Shown: positions 6,638-12,189, numbered from the stretch's first letter. The stretch is 12,289 nucleotides of DNA from an uncultured Oscillibacter sp. (GCA_946183715.1 CAMHDB010000022.1:1-12289); one strand, 5' to 3'. Numbers and translations: made by a program. Notes: generated by a model not told the origin, from the letters alone.

Positions 6638-7921
6638 ATGCGGCAGCCATTCGCGGACGAGATTCGCCCGGAGACGTTGGAGGAAGTCGTAGGACAGGCG
6701 CACTTACTGGCCCCGGGGGCGGTATTGCGGCGGCTGATTGAGCACGGCACGGAAACGAATATGGTATTCTACGGCCCCTCGGGGACGGGCAAGACAACCG
6801 TCGCGAACATTATCGCGAAGCGTACACAGAAGGCCTTGCGGCGTCTGAACGCGACAACGGCGTCTTTACAGGATGTCAAGGAGATTCTATCGGAAGTCGG
6901 CACGCTGACGGCCCCGGGCGGCGTGTTGCTGTACTTGGACGAGATACAGTATTTCAACAAGAAGCAACAGCAGAGTTTGTTAGAGTTCATGGAGAACGGG
7001 CAAATTACGCTGATTGCGTCCACGACGGAGAACCCGTACTTCTACGTATACGGGGCGTTACTGTCGCGGAGCGCGGTCTTTGAGTTCAAGTCGGTGCCGC
7101 CGGAGGAGACCGAAAAGGCCGTCATACGGGCGCTGGAACTGGAAAAGGCGCGCTCTACATTGCCGCTGGACTGGGAGGAAGGCCTTCCGGGGTATTTGGC
7201 GCAGTCGGGCGGCGGGGACGTGCGGAAGGCCGTCAGCGCGGTGGAATTGCTTATGGAAGCGGCGCTACCCGTCGACGGGCGGCTGTACCTGACGCGCGCC
7301 GACGCCGAACAGCTGACCGTCAAAAGCGGCATGCGCTACGACCGGGGCGGCGACGCGTCCTACGACGACGCCTCCGCGCTGATGAAGTCCCTACGGGGCA
7401 GTGACCCCGACGCCGCGTTACACTACCTGGCGCGGTTTCTGGAAGCGGGCGACTTGATTACGCCGTGCAGGCGTCTGTTATGCTCGGCAAGCGAGGACAT
7501 TGGCCTTGCGTACCCGCAGGCGGCGGCGATTGTCAACGCCTGTGTGGACACCGCCACGCGTCTGGGCTTACCGGAGGCGCGTCTGCCGCTGGCGCAAGCC
7601 GCGATTCTGCTGGCGACGGCCCCGAAGTCCAACAGCGTCGTGGAGGCCATCGACAGGGCCATGAAGGACGTGCGCGCGGGGCGTACCGGGGACGTGCCGC
7701 GGCACCTACAGAACGTCCACGCGGACAGCGCCGGGGCCGACAACGTGCCGCGCTACAAGTACCCGCACGCGTACCCGCGCCACTGGGTGGAGCAGCAGTA
7801 CCTCCCGGACGCGCTGAAGGGGGTACGCTACTACGAGTGGGGCGACAACCGCACTGAGCAGGCCGCGAAAACGTACTGGGAAGGGATTCACGGGGGGCAC
7901 AATGGAACTGCGTTTACATGA
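6638..7921 (+). CDS. rarA: Replication-associated recombination protein A (RarA/MgsA AAA+ ATPase)
   Basis: RarA is a clamp-loader-like AAA+ ATPase acting at stalled replication forks and single-strand gaps. The 427-residue protein has the family's normal length and order: an N-terminal EVVGQAHLL (about 17-25), Walker A GPSGTGKTT at 46-54, Walker B LLYLDEIQYFNKKQQ at about 97-111, sensor 1 TLIASTTENP at 124-133, and an arginine finger in LLSRSAVFEF. The C-terminal half carries the tetramerisation region with SALMKSLRGSDPDAALHYLARFLEAGD, ASEDIGLAYPQA and the conserved YKYPHAYP. The start ATG 6638 follows GGGAGG. The last 20 bases overlap the DUF951 gene. Linkage to two unknown upstream genes is the unusual point. 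Confidence 0.96.
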   Translation: MRQPFADEIRPETLEEVVGQAHLLAPGAVLRRLIEHGTETNMVFYGPSGTGKTTVANIIAKRTQKALRRLNATTASLQDVKEILSEVGTLTAPGGVLLYLDEIQYFNKKQQQSLLEFMENGQITLIASTTENPYFYVYGALLSRSAVFEFKSVPPEETEKAVIRALELEKARSTLPLDWEEGLPGYLAQSGGGDVRKAVSAVELLMEAALPVDGRLYLTRADAEQLTVKSGMRYDRGGDASYDDASALMKSLRGSDPDAALHYLARFLEAGDLITPCRRLLCSASEDIGLAYPQAAAIVNACVDTATRLGLPEARLPLAQAAILLATAPKSNSVVEAIDRAMKDVRAGRTGDVPRHLQNVHADSAGADNVPRYKYPHAYPRHWVEQQYLPDALKGVRYYEWGDNRTEQAAKTYWEGIHGGHNGTAFT

Positions 7922-8096
7922 CCGGGTGGAATTGAAGAAGGCGCACCCGTGCGGGGGGAAGGTCTGGGAGATTCTCCGCGTGGGGATGGACATCAAGTTA
8001 CGGTGTCTGACTTGCGGACACGAACTGATGTTGCCGCGAAGCAAGGCCGAAAAGAGTATCCGGAAGCTGTTACCCGCCGAAAAAGATGATACCTGA
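7902..8096 (+). CDS. DUF951 family small protein
   Basis: This 64-residue protein matches DUF951 in layout: a basic N-terminal VELKKAHPCGG (HPCGG at 15-19), a WEILRVGMDIKLRC core and TCGHELMLPRSKAEK at about 34-48. Three cysteines (C17, C35, C38) are placed as they might be for a small metal site. The family is widespread in Firmicutes and its function is not established. Some members lie near chromosome-replication and partition genes, which fits the coupling to rarA here. The gene starts 20 bases inside the rarA end, so it depends on translation of rarA. It is the last gene of the plus-strand unit and faces a convergent gene. Confidence 0.93.
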   Translation: MELRLHDRVELKKAHPCGGKVWEILRVGMDIKLRCLTCGHELMLPRSKAEKSIRKLLPAEKDDT

Positions 8097-8103
8097 CAAG
8101 TAC

Positions 8104-8136
8104 AAAAAGCCCTCCCCCGTGTTATCGGAGGAGGGC
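8104..8136 (-). terminator. Rho-independent terminator of the secreted-protein gene
   Basis: The hairpin 8109-8119 with 8126-8136 has 11 positions with one mismatch and a six-base loop. On the minus strand it is followed by UUUUU (8108-8104). On the plus strand no U-run follows (GGCGGAGACC), so it serves the minus-strand gene first. It lies only 12 bases after the DUF951 stop and might still slow plus-strand transcripts. Confidence 0.85.
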
Positions 8137-8146
8137 GGCGGAGACC

Positions 8147-8239
8147 TTACCCAAATGTCCGGTTAAGGTTCGCGCCATGCGCTAAGGTTATTACGTTGTC
8201 ATTGCGTCCGGGACTTGTGCCGCCGTTATTGCCATAAAA
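8147..8239 (-). pseudogene. Out-of-frame C-terminal extension of the secreted protein
   Basis: In the +1 frame, from the CTTTTAT tract at about 8240, the minus strand reads 30 sense codons: FYGNNGGTSPGRND followed by NVITLAHGANLNRTFG, then TAA at 8149-8147. The composition is protein-like and the stop is 10 bases before the terminator hairpin, a normal 3' spacing. The annotated stop leaves 89 bases. One base fewer in the TTTT run would join the frames. It could be a real mutation, a sequencing error, or recoding. Confidence 0.45.
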
Positions 8240-8711
8240 GAGCGTTTTTAGCGGTCGCCGTCCATTGAGGAGCCGTGCTCCACTCCATGAACATATCCTC
8301 AACACCATGTGAGCGGGGGATTATATATCTGATGCACTTCCCTAAATCCTCTCTCGAATAGGCGGTAATAGAAACCTTGTACGCCTGATTCGCATTCAGA
8401 GTGATTGTCTTGTTTTTACCAGTGAAACTTGTGGTTTTGGATTTTCCGTCCTTGTCCGTGTAGGTAACTGTATAACGACCATATTCCTGACGGGAATCTC
8501 CTGTCCACATTGTAGCGGTTCCCTTGGTCTGTGTGAGTTTGAGCTTGACCTTCTGCTCGTATGTCGATACAGTGAAATTAGCACTTTCAGAAGGGGTGCC
8601 ACTTCCTGTAATCTTGTCGCGTCTTTCCGTCGCGCCAGCGTACACCATGCACAGGGAAAGAACCGTGGCGACACACAGGAGAAGCGCGAACGCTCTTTTT
8701 ACCTGCTTCAT
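8226..8711 (-). CDS. Secreted protein of unknown function, probably frameshifted near its 3' end
   Basis: I do not recognise this 161-residue protein. It has a classical signal peptide: MKQVKR, a hydrophobic core to about residue 24, and an AGA cleavage site at 25-27. The mature part is Thr/Lys/Ser-rich with alternating beta-like patterns (VKLKLTQTKGTATMWTG, YTVTYTDKDGK), as in small secreted beta-sandwich domains. ATG 8711 has AAGGA ten bases upstream; an in-frame ATG 8720 lies only two bases after GGA and is less likely. Sampled stretches run near 42-45% GC against about 60% or more around it, which suggests different ancestry. The encoded end (…NALLWQ) is probably not original: the +1 frame continues for 30 sense codons to a stop just before the terminator. 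No good promoter is visible in the 140 bases upstream. Confidence 0.75.
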   Translation of the reverse strand: MKQVKRAFALLLCVATVLSLCMVYAGATERRDKITGSGTPSESANFTVSTYEQKVKLKLTQTKGTATMWTGDSRQEYGRYTVTYTDKDGKSKTTSFTGKNKTITLNANQAYKVSITAYSREDLGKCIRYIIPRSHGVEDMFMEWSTAPQWTATAKNALLWQ

Positions 8712-8810
8712 ATTGTCCATTTCCTTTCCGTTCGTATTCCGATAGGTCTATTTTTGTCAGGCGGTGCCCCCTTTCATTTTCCAAAATCCTGTCCTGACAG
8801 GGCGTCCCTT

Positions 8811-8832
8811 GGGGGACGGCACGCCATCCCCC
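8811..8832 (-). repeat. Imperfect palindrome in the leader of the secreted-protein gene
   Basis: A 22-base near-palindrome (GGGGGA arm, TCCCCC arm) folds as a 9-bp hairpin on the minus strand with one G·U pair and a four-base loop; on the plus strand that pair becomes C·A. Its 3' arm can instead pair with the adjacent GGGAC (GTCCC-CCAA-GGGAC), so two hairpins compete. A second palindrome, CCTGTC-CTGACAGG, lies at 8788-8801. No known riboswitch was recognised. Confidence 0.4.
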
Positions 8833-8854
8833 GGACTGCCACTGTCAGAAACAC

Positions 8855-8886
8855 AAAAGGCGGGTTGAGTGTAACTCAACACCGCC
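8855..8886 (-). terminator. Intrinsic terminator ending the structured RNA
   Basis: On the minus strand GGCGG and GTTGAG pair with CTCAAC and CCGCC (11 bp, one bulged T, five-base loop TTACA), followed by UUUU (8858-8855). The plus strand has no U-run after the hairpin. Its 5' arm can also pair with 9007-8999, which would undo the hairpin. Confidence 0.75.
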
Positions 8887-8935
8887 CTAAAACTAAAGCG
8901 TTACCCGTAAAAGCGCATAAGTACCCTTCCCGCGA

Positions 8936-8963
8936 TTGTAAGAACACGGAAAAAGGGTATAAT
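8936..8963 (+). promoter_or_regulatory. Possible plus-strand promoter inside the RNA region
   Basis: TTGTAA (8936-8941), 16 bases, then a perfect TATAAT (8958-8963) on the plus strand. Transcription from about 8970 would run against the minus-strand RNA and could end at the plus-strand terminator 9150-9180, giving a transcript of about 210 bases. The -35 box is mediocre and the TATAAT overlaps a hairpin arm of the opposite RNA, so chance is possible. Confidence 0.3.
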
Positions 8964-9090
8964 AAGGCCTACGGCGCGGACATGAATACCCGTCCGCTGT
9001 GTTGAGTGGTCTAGACACTCCGCATAGGGTCGGAAAGTGTCGGTACCACTTTTCGACCTGCCGCTCTCGTCTCTCGTGTTCCCTATTGTC

Positions 9091-9119
9091 AGTATAGCAG
9101 ACAAAATTCTCTTTTGCAA
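9091..9119 (-). promoter_or_regulatory. Promoter of the structured RNA, with AT-rich upstream element
   Basis: TTGCAA (9119-9114), 17 bases, TATACT (9096-9091) on the minus strand. The bases just upstream (9120-9149) are A/T-rich runs resembling an UP element, which suggests strong expression. The predicted start is near 9084. Confidence 0.75.
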
Positions 9120-9149
9120 GCCTTTTCACAGAAAGTTTACAAATTTTTT

Positions 9150-9180
9150 CCCGCCGCGTATTCCGCACGGCGGGATTTTT
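9150..9180 (+). terminator. Plus-strand intrinsic terminator
   Basis: CCCGCCG (9150-9156) pairs with CGGCGGG (9168-9174), followed by ATTTTT on the plus strand. The minus strand has no U-run after it. No plus-strand gene is annotated between 8096 and here, so it implies an unannotated plus transcript, or insulates the small ORF promoter at 9205 from upstream transcription. Confidence 0.75.
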
Positions 9181-9204
9181 CGCGTTGTGCGTCGAAAAAA
9201 ACGC

Positions 9205-9233
9205 TTGACAGGGCGCGTAAATGGGGGTATGCT
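9205..9233 (+). promoter_or_regulatory. Promoter of the 33-residue small ORF
   Basis: TTGACA (9205-9210), exactly 17 bases, TATGCT (9228-9233). The start is expected near 9240, about 36 bases before ATG 9276. It lies directly behind the plus-strand terminator, so the small gene is an independent unit. Confidence 0.8.
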
Positions 9234-9275
9234 AAGAAACCGTCAGATTTATGATTTACGTAAGGGGGCGATTGT

Positions 9276-9377
9276 ATGAGCAAAAAGGCGATTCGCGTTA
9301 TCTCCGTACTGCTTGCGGCGGTGATGGTACTCGGTCTCGCGGCAACGATGATTGGCGCGCTCGTGGCGGGCGGCTGA
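9276..9377 (+). CDS. 33-residue hydrophobic membrane peptide
   Basis: The short frame encodes MSKKAIRVISVLLAAVMVLG followed by LAATMIGALVAGG: a basic head and one membrane helix. It is below usual ORF cut-offs, but the support is good: a near-consensus promoter 36 bases before it, GGGGG eight bases before the ATG, and coding-style third positions. The shape resembles the very small single-helix proteins of Firmicutes, such as the DUF4044/Prli42 type, whose known member anchors the stressosome in Listeria. That is a likeness of layout, not a proven match. A type I toxin or a small regulatory subunit are alternatives. It lies upstream of the tyrS leader, which has its own promoters. Confidence 0.65.
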   Translation: MSKKAIRVISVLLAAVMVLGLAATMIGALVAGG

Positions 9378-9413
9378 CAGGCCCTGTTACACCTTGCAAC
9401 TTTTTTCATGAAT

Positions 9414-9470
9414 TTGACATAAAATTGTCAGGGATTTACACTTGATTCCCAAGTCGTAATCCGATAGAAT
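9414..9470 (+). promoter_or_regulatory. Tandem promoter-like sites before the tyrS T-box leader
   Basis: Two vegetative-type promoters follow one another: TTGACA (9414-9419), 17 bases, TACACT (9437-9442), and TTGATT (9442-9447), 17 bases, TAGAAT (9465-9470). The first -10 shares a base with the second -35, so only one polymerase can occupy them. The second starts near 9477, at the expected 5' end of the T-box. TGACA and TGTCA (9415-9419, 9426-9430) form an inverted repeat in the first promoter spacer. Confidence 0.65.
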
Positions 9471-9476
9471 ACAGAC

Positions 9477-9753
9477 CACGGCGTAGATGAGGAGAAGTAA
9501 CCGCGCGGACGGTCACGCAGAGAGTCCCGGGATGGTGGAACGGGGCGGCTGAGTGCGGCGAATACGCCTCGGAGCCGGTATCCGAACGACATCTTTCCGG
9601 GAAGTCCAGTAGGCGTACTCCGGGCGCGCCCGTTACAGCGCTTCCGTGTTCCGACACGGGCTGAGGCCGTTCCCGCGAGGGCGCGGCGAAACAGAGGTGG
9701 TACCGCGATAGACCTTATTGCCCTCTGTCCCGGAGCGGGGACAGAGGGTTTTT
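9477..9753 (+). promoter_or_regulatory. Tyrosine T-box riboswitch leader of tyrS
   Basis: T-box RNAs bind uncharged tRNA and then allow read-through of a terminator. Visible parts in order: GATGAGGAGAAGTA at the base of stem I (about 9487-9500), AGAGAG and GGATGGTGGAAC of stem I (about 9521-9541), the specifier region GCGAATACGCC with UAC (9563-9565), a tyrosine codon, the T-box sequence AGAGGTGGTACCGCG (9693-9707) whose UGGUA pairs with the tRNA acceptor end, and a terminator. ACAGAGG (9691-9697) can pair with CCTCTGT (9722-9728), the terminator's 5' arm, forming the antiterminator. The specifier agrees with the downstream gene. Confidence 0.95.
9721..9753 (+). terminator. T-box regulated terminator
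   Basis: CCCTCTGTCCC (9721-9731) pairs with GGGACAGAGGG (9738-9748), 11 bp with a six-base loop, followed by five Ts (9749-9753). The hairpin competes with the antiterminator formed with 9691-9697. tyrS starts 33 bases later. Confidence 0.93.
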
Positions 9754-9785
9754 CCGCCCCGGAAACATCGTAAGGAGAGGTTACT

Positions 9786-11012
9786 ATGCAAATCTACGAG
9801 GAACTCAAGGCCCGCGGACTGCTGGCGCAAGTCACGGACGAGGCGGAAATCAGGGAGCTTGTCAACGCGGGGAAGGCCGTCTTTTACATCGGGTTCGACC
9901 CCACGGCGGACAGTCTCCATGTCGGGCACTTTATGGCGCTGTGCCTGATGAAGCGTATGCAGATGGCGGGGAACCGTCCGATAGCGCTGATTGGCGGCGG
10001 TACGGGCATGGTGGGCGACCCGTCGGGGCGCACGGACATGCGCTCTATGATGACCGTCGAGACGATTCAGCACAATTGCGACTGCTTCAAAAAGCAGATG
10101 GCGCGCTTTATCGAGTTCGGCGAGGGCAAGGCGCAGATGGTCAACAACGCCGATTGGCTGTTGAAACTGAACTACATCGAACTTTTACGGGAAGTGGGCG
10201 CTTGTTTCTCCGTCAACAACATGTTGCGCGCGGAGTGCTACAAACAGCGTATGGAAAAGGGCCTGTCGTTTCTGGAGTTCAACTACATGATTATGCAGGC
10301 CTACGACTTCTACCACATGTTCCAGACGCTGGGCTGTAACATGCAGTTTGGAGGGGACGACCAGTGGAGCAATATGCTTGCGGGTACGGAGCTAATCCGC
10401 CGCAAGCTGGGCAAAGACGCGTATGCCATGACGATTACGCTTTTGCTGAACTCCGAGGGGAAGAAGATGGGCAAGACGGCGAAGGGCGCGGTCTGGCTTG
10501 ACCCCGACAAGACGACGCCGTTCGACTTCTACCAGTATTGGCGGAACGTCGAGGACGCCGACGTGATAAAGTGTATGCGCATGCTGACGTTTTTGCCGCT
10601 GGAACGGATTGAGGAGATTAGCCGCTGGGACGGCAGTCGAATCAACGAGGCGAAAGAACTGCTTGCGGTGGAGCTGACGACGCTCGTACACGGCGAAGTG
10701 GAAGCGGAAAAGTGTCGGGAGACGGCGCGGAGCCTGTTTTCGGGCACGGGAGCGGCGGAGCACATGCCGTCGACGGAAATTCCGGAAGCGCAGTTCGAGG
10801 GCGGCAAAATCGGGCTGATTCGCCTGTTGACGCTGTGCGGGCTGTGCCCGTCGAACGGCGAGGCGCGGCGGCTGATACAGCAGGGCGGCGTGATGGTGAA
10901 CGGCACGAAGGTGTCGGACATCGCCGCCGAGCTGGAACAGGGCGATTTCGCGGGCGAGGGCGTGATTTTGAAGAAGGGCAAAAAGGTCTTTCACCGTGCT
11001 TTTACGCTGTAA
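9786..11012 (+). CDS. tyrS: Tyrosyl-tRNA synthetase
   Basis: TyrS attaches tyrosine to tRNA-Tyr in the cytoplasm. The 408-residue protein is a normal class I enzyme: AVFYIGFDPTADSLHVGH (Y34, D38, HIGH-type HVGH at 45-48), GGGTGMVGDPSGR at about 70-82, the tyrosine-site region with FNYMIMQAYDF and FGGDDQWSN, and the KMSKS-type loop KKMGKT at 226-231. A C-terminal S4 domain (GLCPSNGEARRLIQQGG to the end) binds the tRNA. ATG 9786 follows AAGGAGAGG by six bases. Transcription is controlled by the tyrosine T-box immediately upstream. It is apparently monocistronic: the next genes converge from the other strand, and no clear terminator is visible in the 65 bases between them. Confidence 0.97.
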   Translation: MQIYEELKARGLLAQVTDEAEIRELVNAGKAVFYIGFDPTADSLHVGHFMALCLMKRMQMAGNRPIALIGGGTGMVGDPSGRTDMRSMMTVETIQHNCDCFKKQMARFIEFGEGKAQMVNNADWLLKLNYIELLREVGACFSVNNMLRAECYKQRMEKGLSFLEFNYMIMQAYDFYHMFQTLGCNMQFGGDDQWSNMLAGTELIRRKLGKDAYAMTITLLLNSEGKKMGKTAKGAVWLDPDKTTPFDFYQYWRNVEDADVIKCMRMLTFLPLERIEEISRWDGSRINEAKELLAVELTTLVHGEVEAEKCRETARSLFSGTGAAEHMPSTEIPEAQFEGGKIGLIRLLTLCGLCPSNGEARRLIQQGGVMVNGTKVSDIAAELEQGDFAGEGVILKKGKKVFHRAFTL

Positions 11013-11077
11013 GGCGTCATAGAATAGTCCTTGCGGGGAAATCCGCGTGAGCGTCAACGGGGAGGGGCCATACAGGC

Positions 11078-11458
11078 CTAGAGGATATTCCCGAGCGAAA
11101 ACTGTTCCATGTCGGAGAGTGTTTGTATTTGTTCCCGCAGGGTCTGCAATTCGGCGAGGAAGTGAAGCGCGTCCCCGGCGCGCGCGTAGAGGATACAGTG
11201 CTGATAGAGCGTATCGGCCCCGTTGGACGCGTCGTGCCGGGAGACGACTTGCAAATAAGTCCGCTGTGCGCGCCAGTCGCGGTAGCCGGATTCGACAGTA
11301 TCGGCGGCCTGTTGCCACTGTTCCGCGCGGGCGTACTGTTCGGCGCGGTCGAGTTGGGCGAGCAGTTCGCGGGAGCGCCCGGAGAGAATCCGCGCGTTCC
11401 AGACGGAGAACAGCAGGAGCGCGGCGAGTACGCACACGGGCAGTCGATACCCCTTCAC
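11078..11458 (-). CDS. DUF4363 family membrane-anchored protein
   Basis: This 126-residue protein has one N-terminal membrane anchor (about 7-20) and a helical extracytoplasmic part (SRELLAQLDRAEQYARAEQWQQAADTVE…, then a second pair of helices), as in DUF4363 proteins. That family commonly sits behind a DUF421 gene in Clostridia; its function is unknown. The start GTG 11458 overlaps the DUF421 stop as GTGA, so the two are translationally coupled. The same frame extends further upstream, under the DUF421 gene, but reads as arginine-rich shadow there. The layout of helices suggests a partner or sensor arm for the DUF421 protein, which is inference. Confidence 0.82.
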   Translation of the reverse strand: MKGYRLPVCVLAALLLFSVWNARILSGRSRELLAQLDRAEQYARAEQWQQAADTVESGYRDWRAQRTYLQVVSRHDASNGADTLYQHCILYARAGDALHFLAELQTLREQIQTLSDMEQFSLGNIL

Positions 11459-12144
11459 TGTGCGGCCCCCCGTTCTTTCGGGACGCAGAACACGTTCCCG
11501 AGTTCGTCGAGGGTCAAAAGAAACACGTCGGCGGGGGACGCGGCGTGATAACGGGGCAGAATCCCACGTAGCCACGCCTCGTCGCGCCCGCACATTTCCA
11601 GATTTTTACTTAAAATCCGCCCGTCGTTGACGAGAATCACGGGCAAGGTCACATCGTCGTCGGGGTGTAAATGGAGCTGTGCGGCGGTGGGCGGCTGGGC
11701 GGTGTTCCAAGGGAGTACGGAGACGTGCCCGGAGTTTTCGAGTACGGCGTACTTCACGGCCTCAATACTGGAAAAGCCCTGTCCGCGCAATTCCTCTAGG
11801 AGTTCGTCGAGGGTATAGCGGTTTTGCGTCATCGTCGACTGTTGCAGGACGCCGTCCTTGATAAGGACGGCGGGGGAACCGCAGAGCAATTCCCGGAAGC
11901 GGAGGTTGCGTAGCGAAAGCTGGCTCAGGAGCATGGACGACGACAGCAGAACCAGAATGGGAATCAGCCCCGACAACAGCGGAATCCCGAAATCCTGCAT
12001 GGGGACGGTCGCGAGGTCGGAAATCATCATGGTAAGGACGAGTTCGCCGGGTTCGAGTTCGCCGATTTGCCGCTTGCCCATCAGCCGGAGGCCAATCGTG
12101 ATAAACGAGTAAAGAATCAGCGTGCGAATGAGGGCGGTAATCAT
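11455..12144 (-). CDS. DUF421 (YetF/YkjA-type) membrane protein
   Basis: The 229-residue protein matches DUF421: about three N-terminal helices, the conserved RLMGKRQIGELEPGELVLTMM region (21-40) with ISDLATVPMQD after it, and a cytoplasmic domain with GSPAVLIKDGVL (89-100), a TLDELLEELR helix and LPVILVNDGRI. Members in Bacillus have been linked to spore and germination functions, but the molecular role is unclear. I chose ATG 12144 because GGGAGG lies about nine bases upstream and the length then fits the family; the open frame upstream to 12267 has no ribosome site. It is first of a two-gene operon with DUF4363. Its ribosome site lies in a 9-bp inverted repeat. Confidence 0.9.
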   Translation of the reverse strand: MITALIRTLILYSFITIGLRLMGKRQIGELEPGELVLTMMISDLATVPMQDFGIPLLSGLIPILVLLSSSMLLSQLSLRNLRFRELLCGSPAVLIKDGVLQQSTMTQNRYTLDELLEELRGQGFSSIEAVKYAVLENSGHVSVLPWNTAQPPTAAQLHLHPDDDVTLPVILVNDGRILSKNLEMCGRDEAWLRGILPRYHAASPADVFLLTLDELGNVFCVPKERGAAQ

Positions 12145-12152
12145 GGAATCAT

Positions 12153-12189
12153 CCTCCCGGGGCGTTTTCGCTCTAGGATTCCCGGGAGG
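12153..12189 (-). promoter_or_regulatory. Hairpin sequestering the DUF421 ribosome binding site
   Basis: On the minus strand CCTCCCGGG (12189-12181) is exactly complementary to CCCGGGAGG (12161-12153), separated by 19 bases. The 3' arm contains the GGGAGG ribosome binding site of the DUF421 gene. Folding would hide it, as in RNA thermometers or translation-off riboswitch states. The loop of 19 bases matched no aptamer that I know. Confidence 0.5.

Larger units (their letters stand above)
8851..9084 (-). ncRNA. Unidentified structured RNA or attenuator leader
   Basis: No credible protein gene covers this stretch, but it is a complete transcription unit on the minus strand. A strong promoter (9091-9119) predicts a start near 9084. 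Several hairpins follow: 9058-9028 (GGTCG and AAAGTG arms, 7-base loop), 9006-8990 region arms GAGTG/CACTC, 8997-8976 (GCGGAC/GTCCGC), and 8959-8922 (TACCCTT arm with bulge). The unit ends at a terminator at 8886-8855. Bases 9007-8999 (ACTCAACAC) are exactly complementary to the terminator's 5' side (8882-8874). They could form an antiterminator or a closing helix, and this would compete with the GAGTG/CACTC hairpin. The RNA could stand alone (about 234 bases) or act as a regulated leader of the secreted-protein gene. I do not match it to 6S, SRP, tmRNA or a known riboswitch from memory. Confidence 0.5.

Noticed and set aside
9028..9060. GTGGTACCG resembling a second T-box motif
   Set aside because: It is the loop of a local hairpin, only about 40 bases after the predicted start, with no stem I or specifier and no GCG after ACC.
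8740..9090. Known RNAs: 6S, SRP, tmRNA, cobalamin or c-di-AMP riboswitch
   Set aside because: No long closing duplex with a central bubble, no SRP loop motif, no tRNA-like ends, and no B12-box or other aptamer core that I could recognise. A covariance-model search is needed to be certain.
8901..9119. 72-codon minus-strand frame with a hydrophobic end (GLIIPFFRVLTIAGRVL), considered as a toxin peptide
   Set aside because: Its ATG at 9119 lies in the -35 box, before the predicted transcript start, and no ATG, GTG or TTG start precedes the hydrophobic part inside the transcript.
9378..9413. Terminator after the 33-codon ORF at the T6 tract
   Set aside because: The stem before the Ts is only about three base pairs (GTT/AAC), too weak to call.
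11013..11077. Bidirectional terminator between tyrS and the DUF4363 gene
   Set aside because: Only short hairpins (GCGG/CCGC and GGCC/GGCC) are present, with no U-run on either strand.
10392..11435. 347-codon minus-strand frame opposite tyrS
   Set aside because: It is an arginine/leucine-rich antisense shadow of tyrS and the DUF4363 gene, common in GC-rich DNA.
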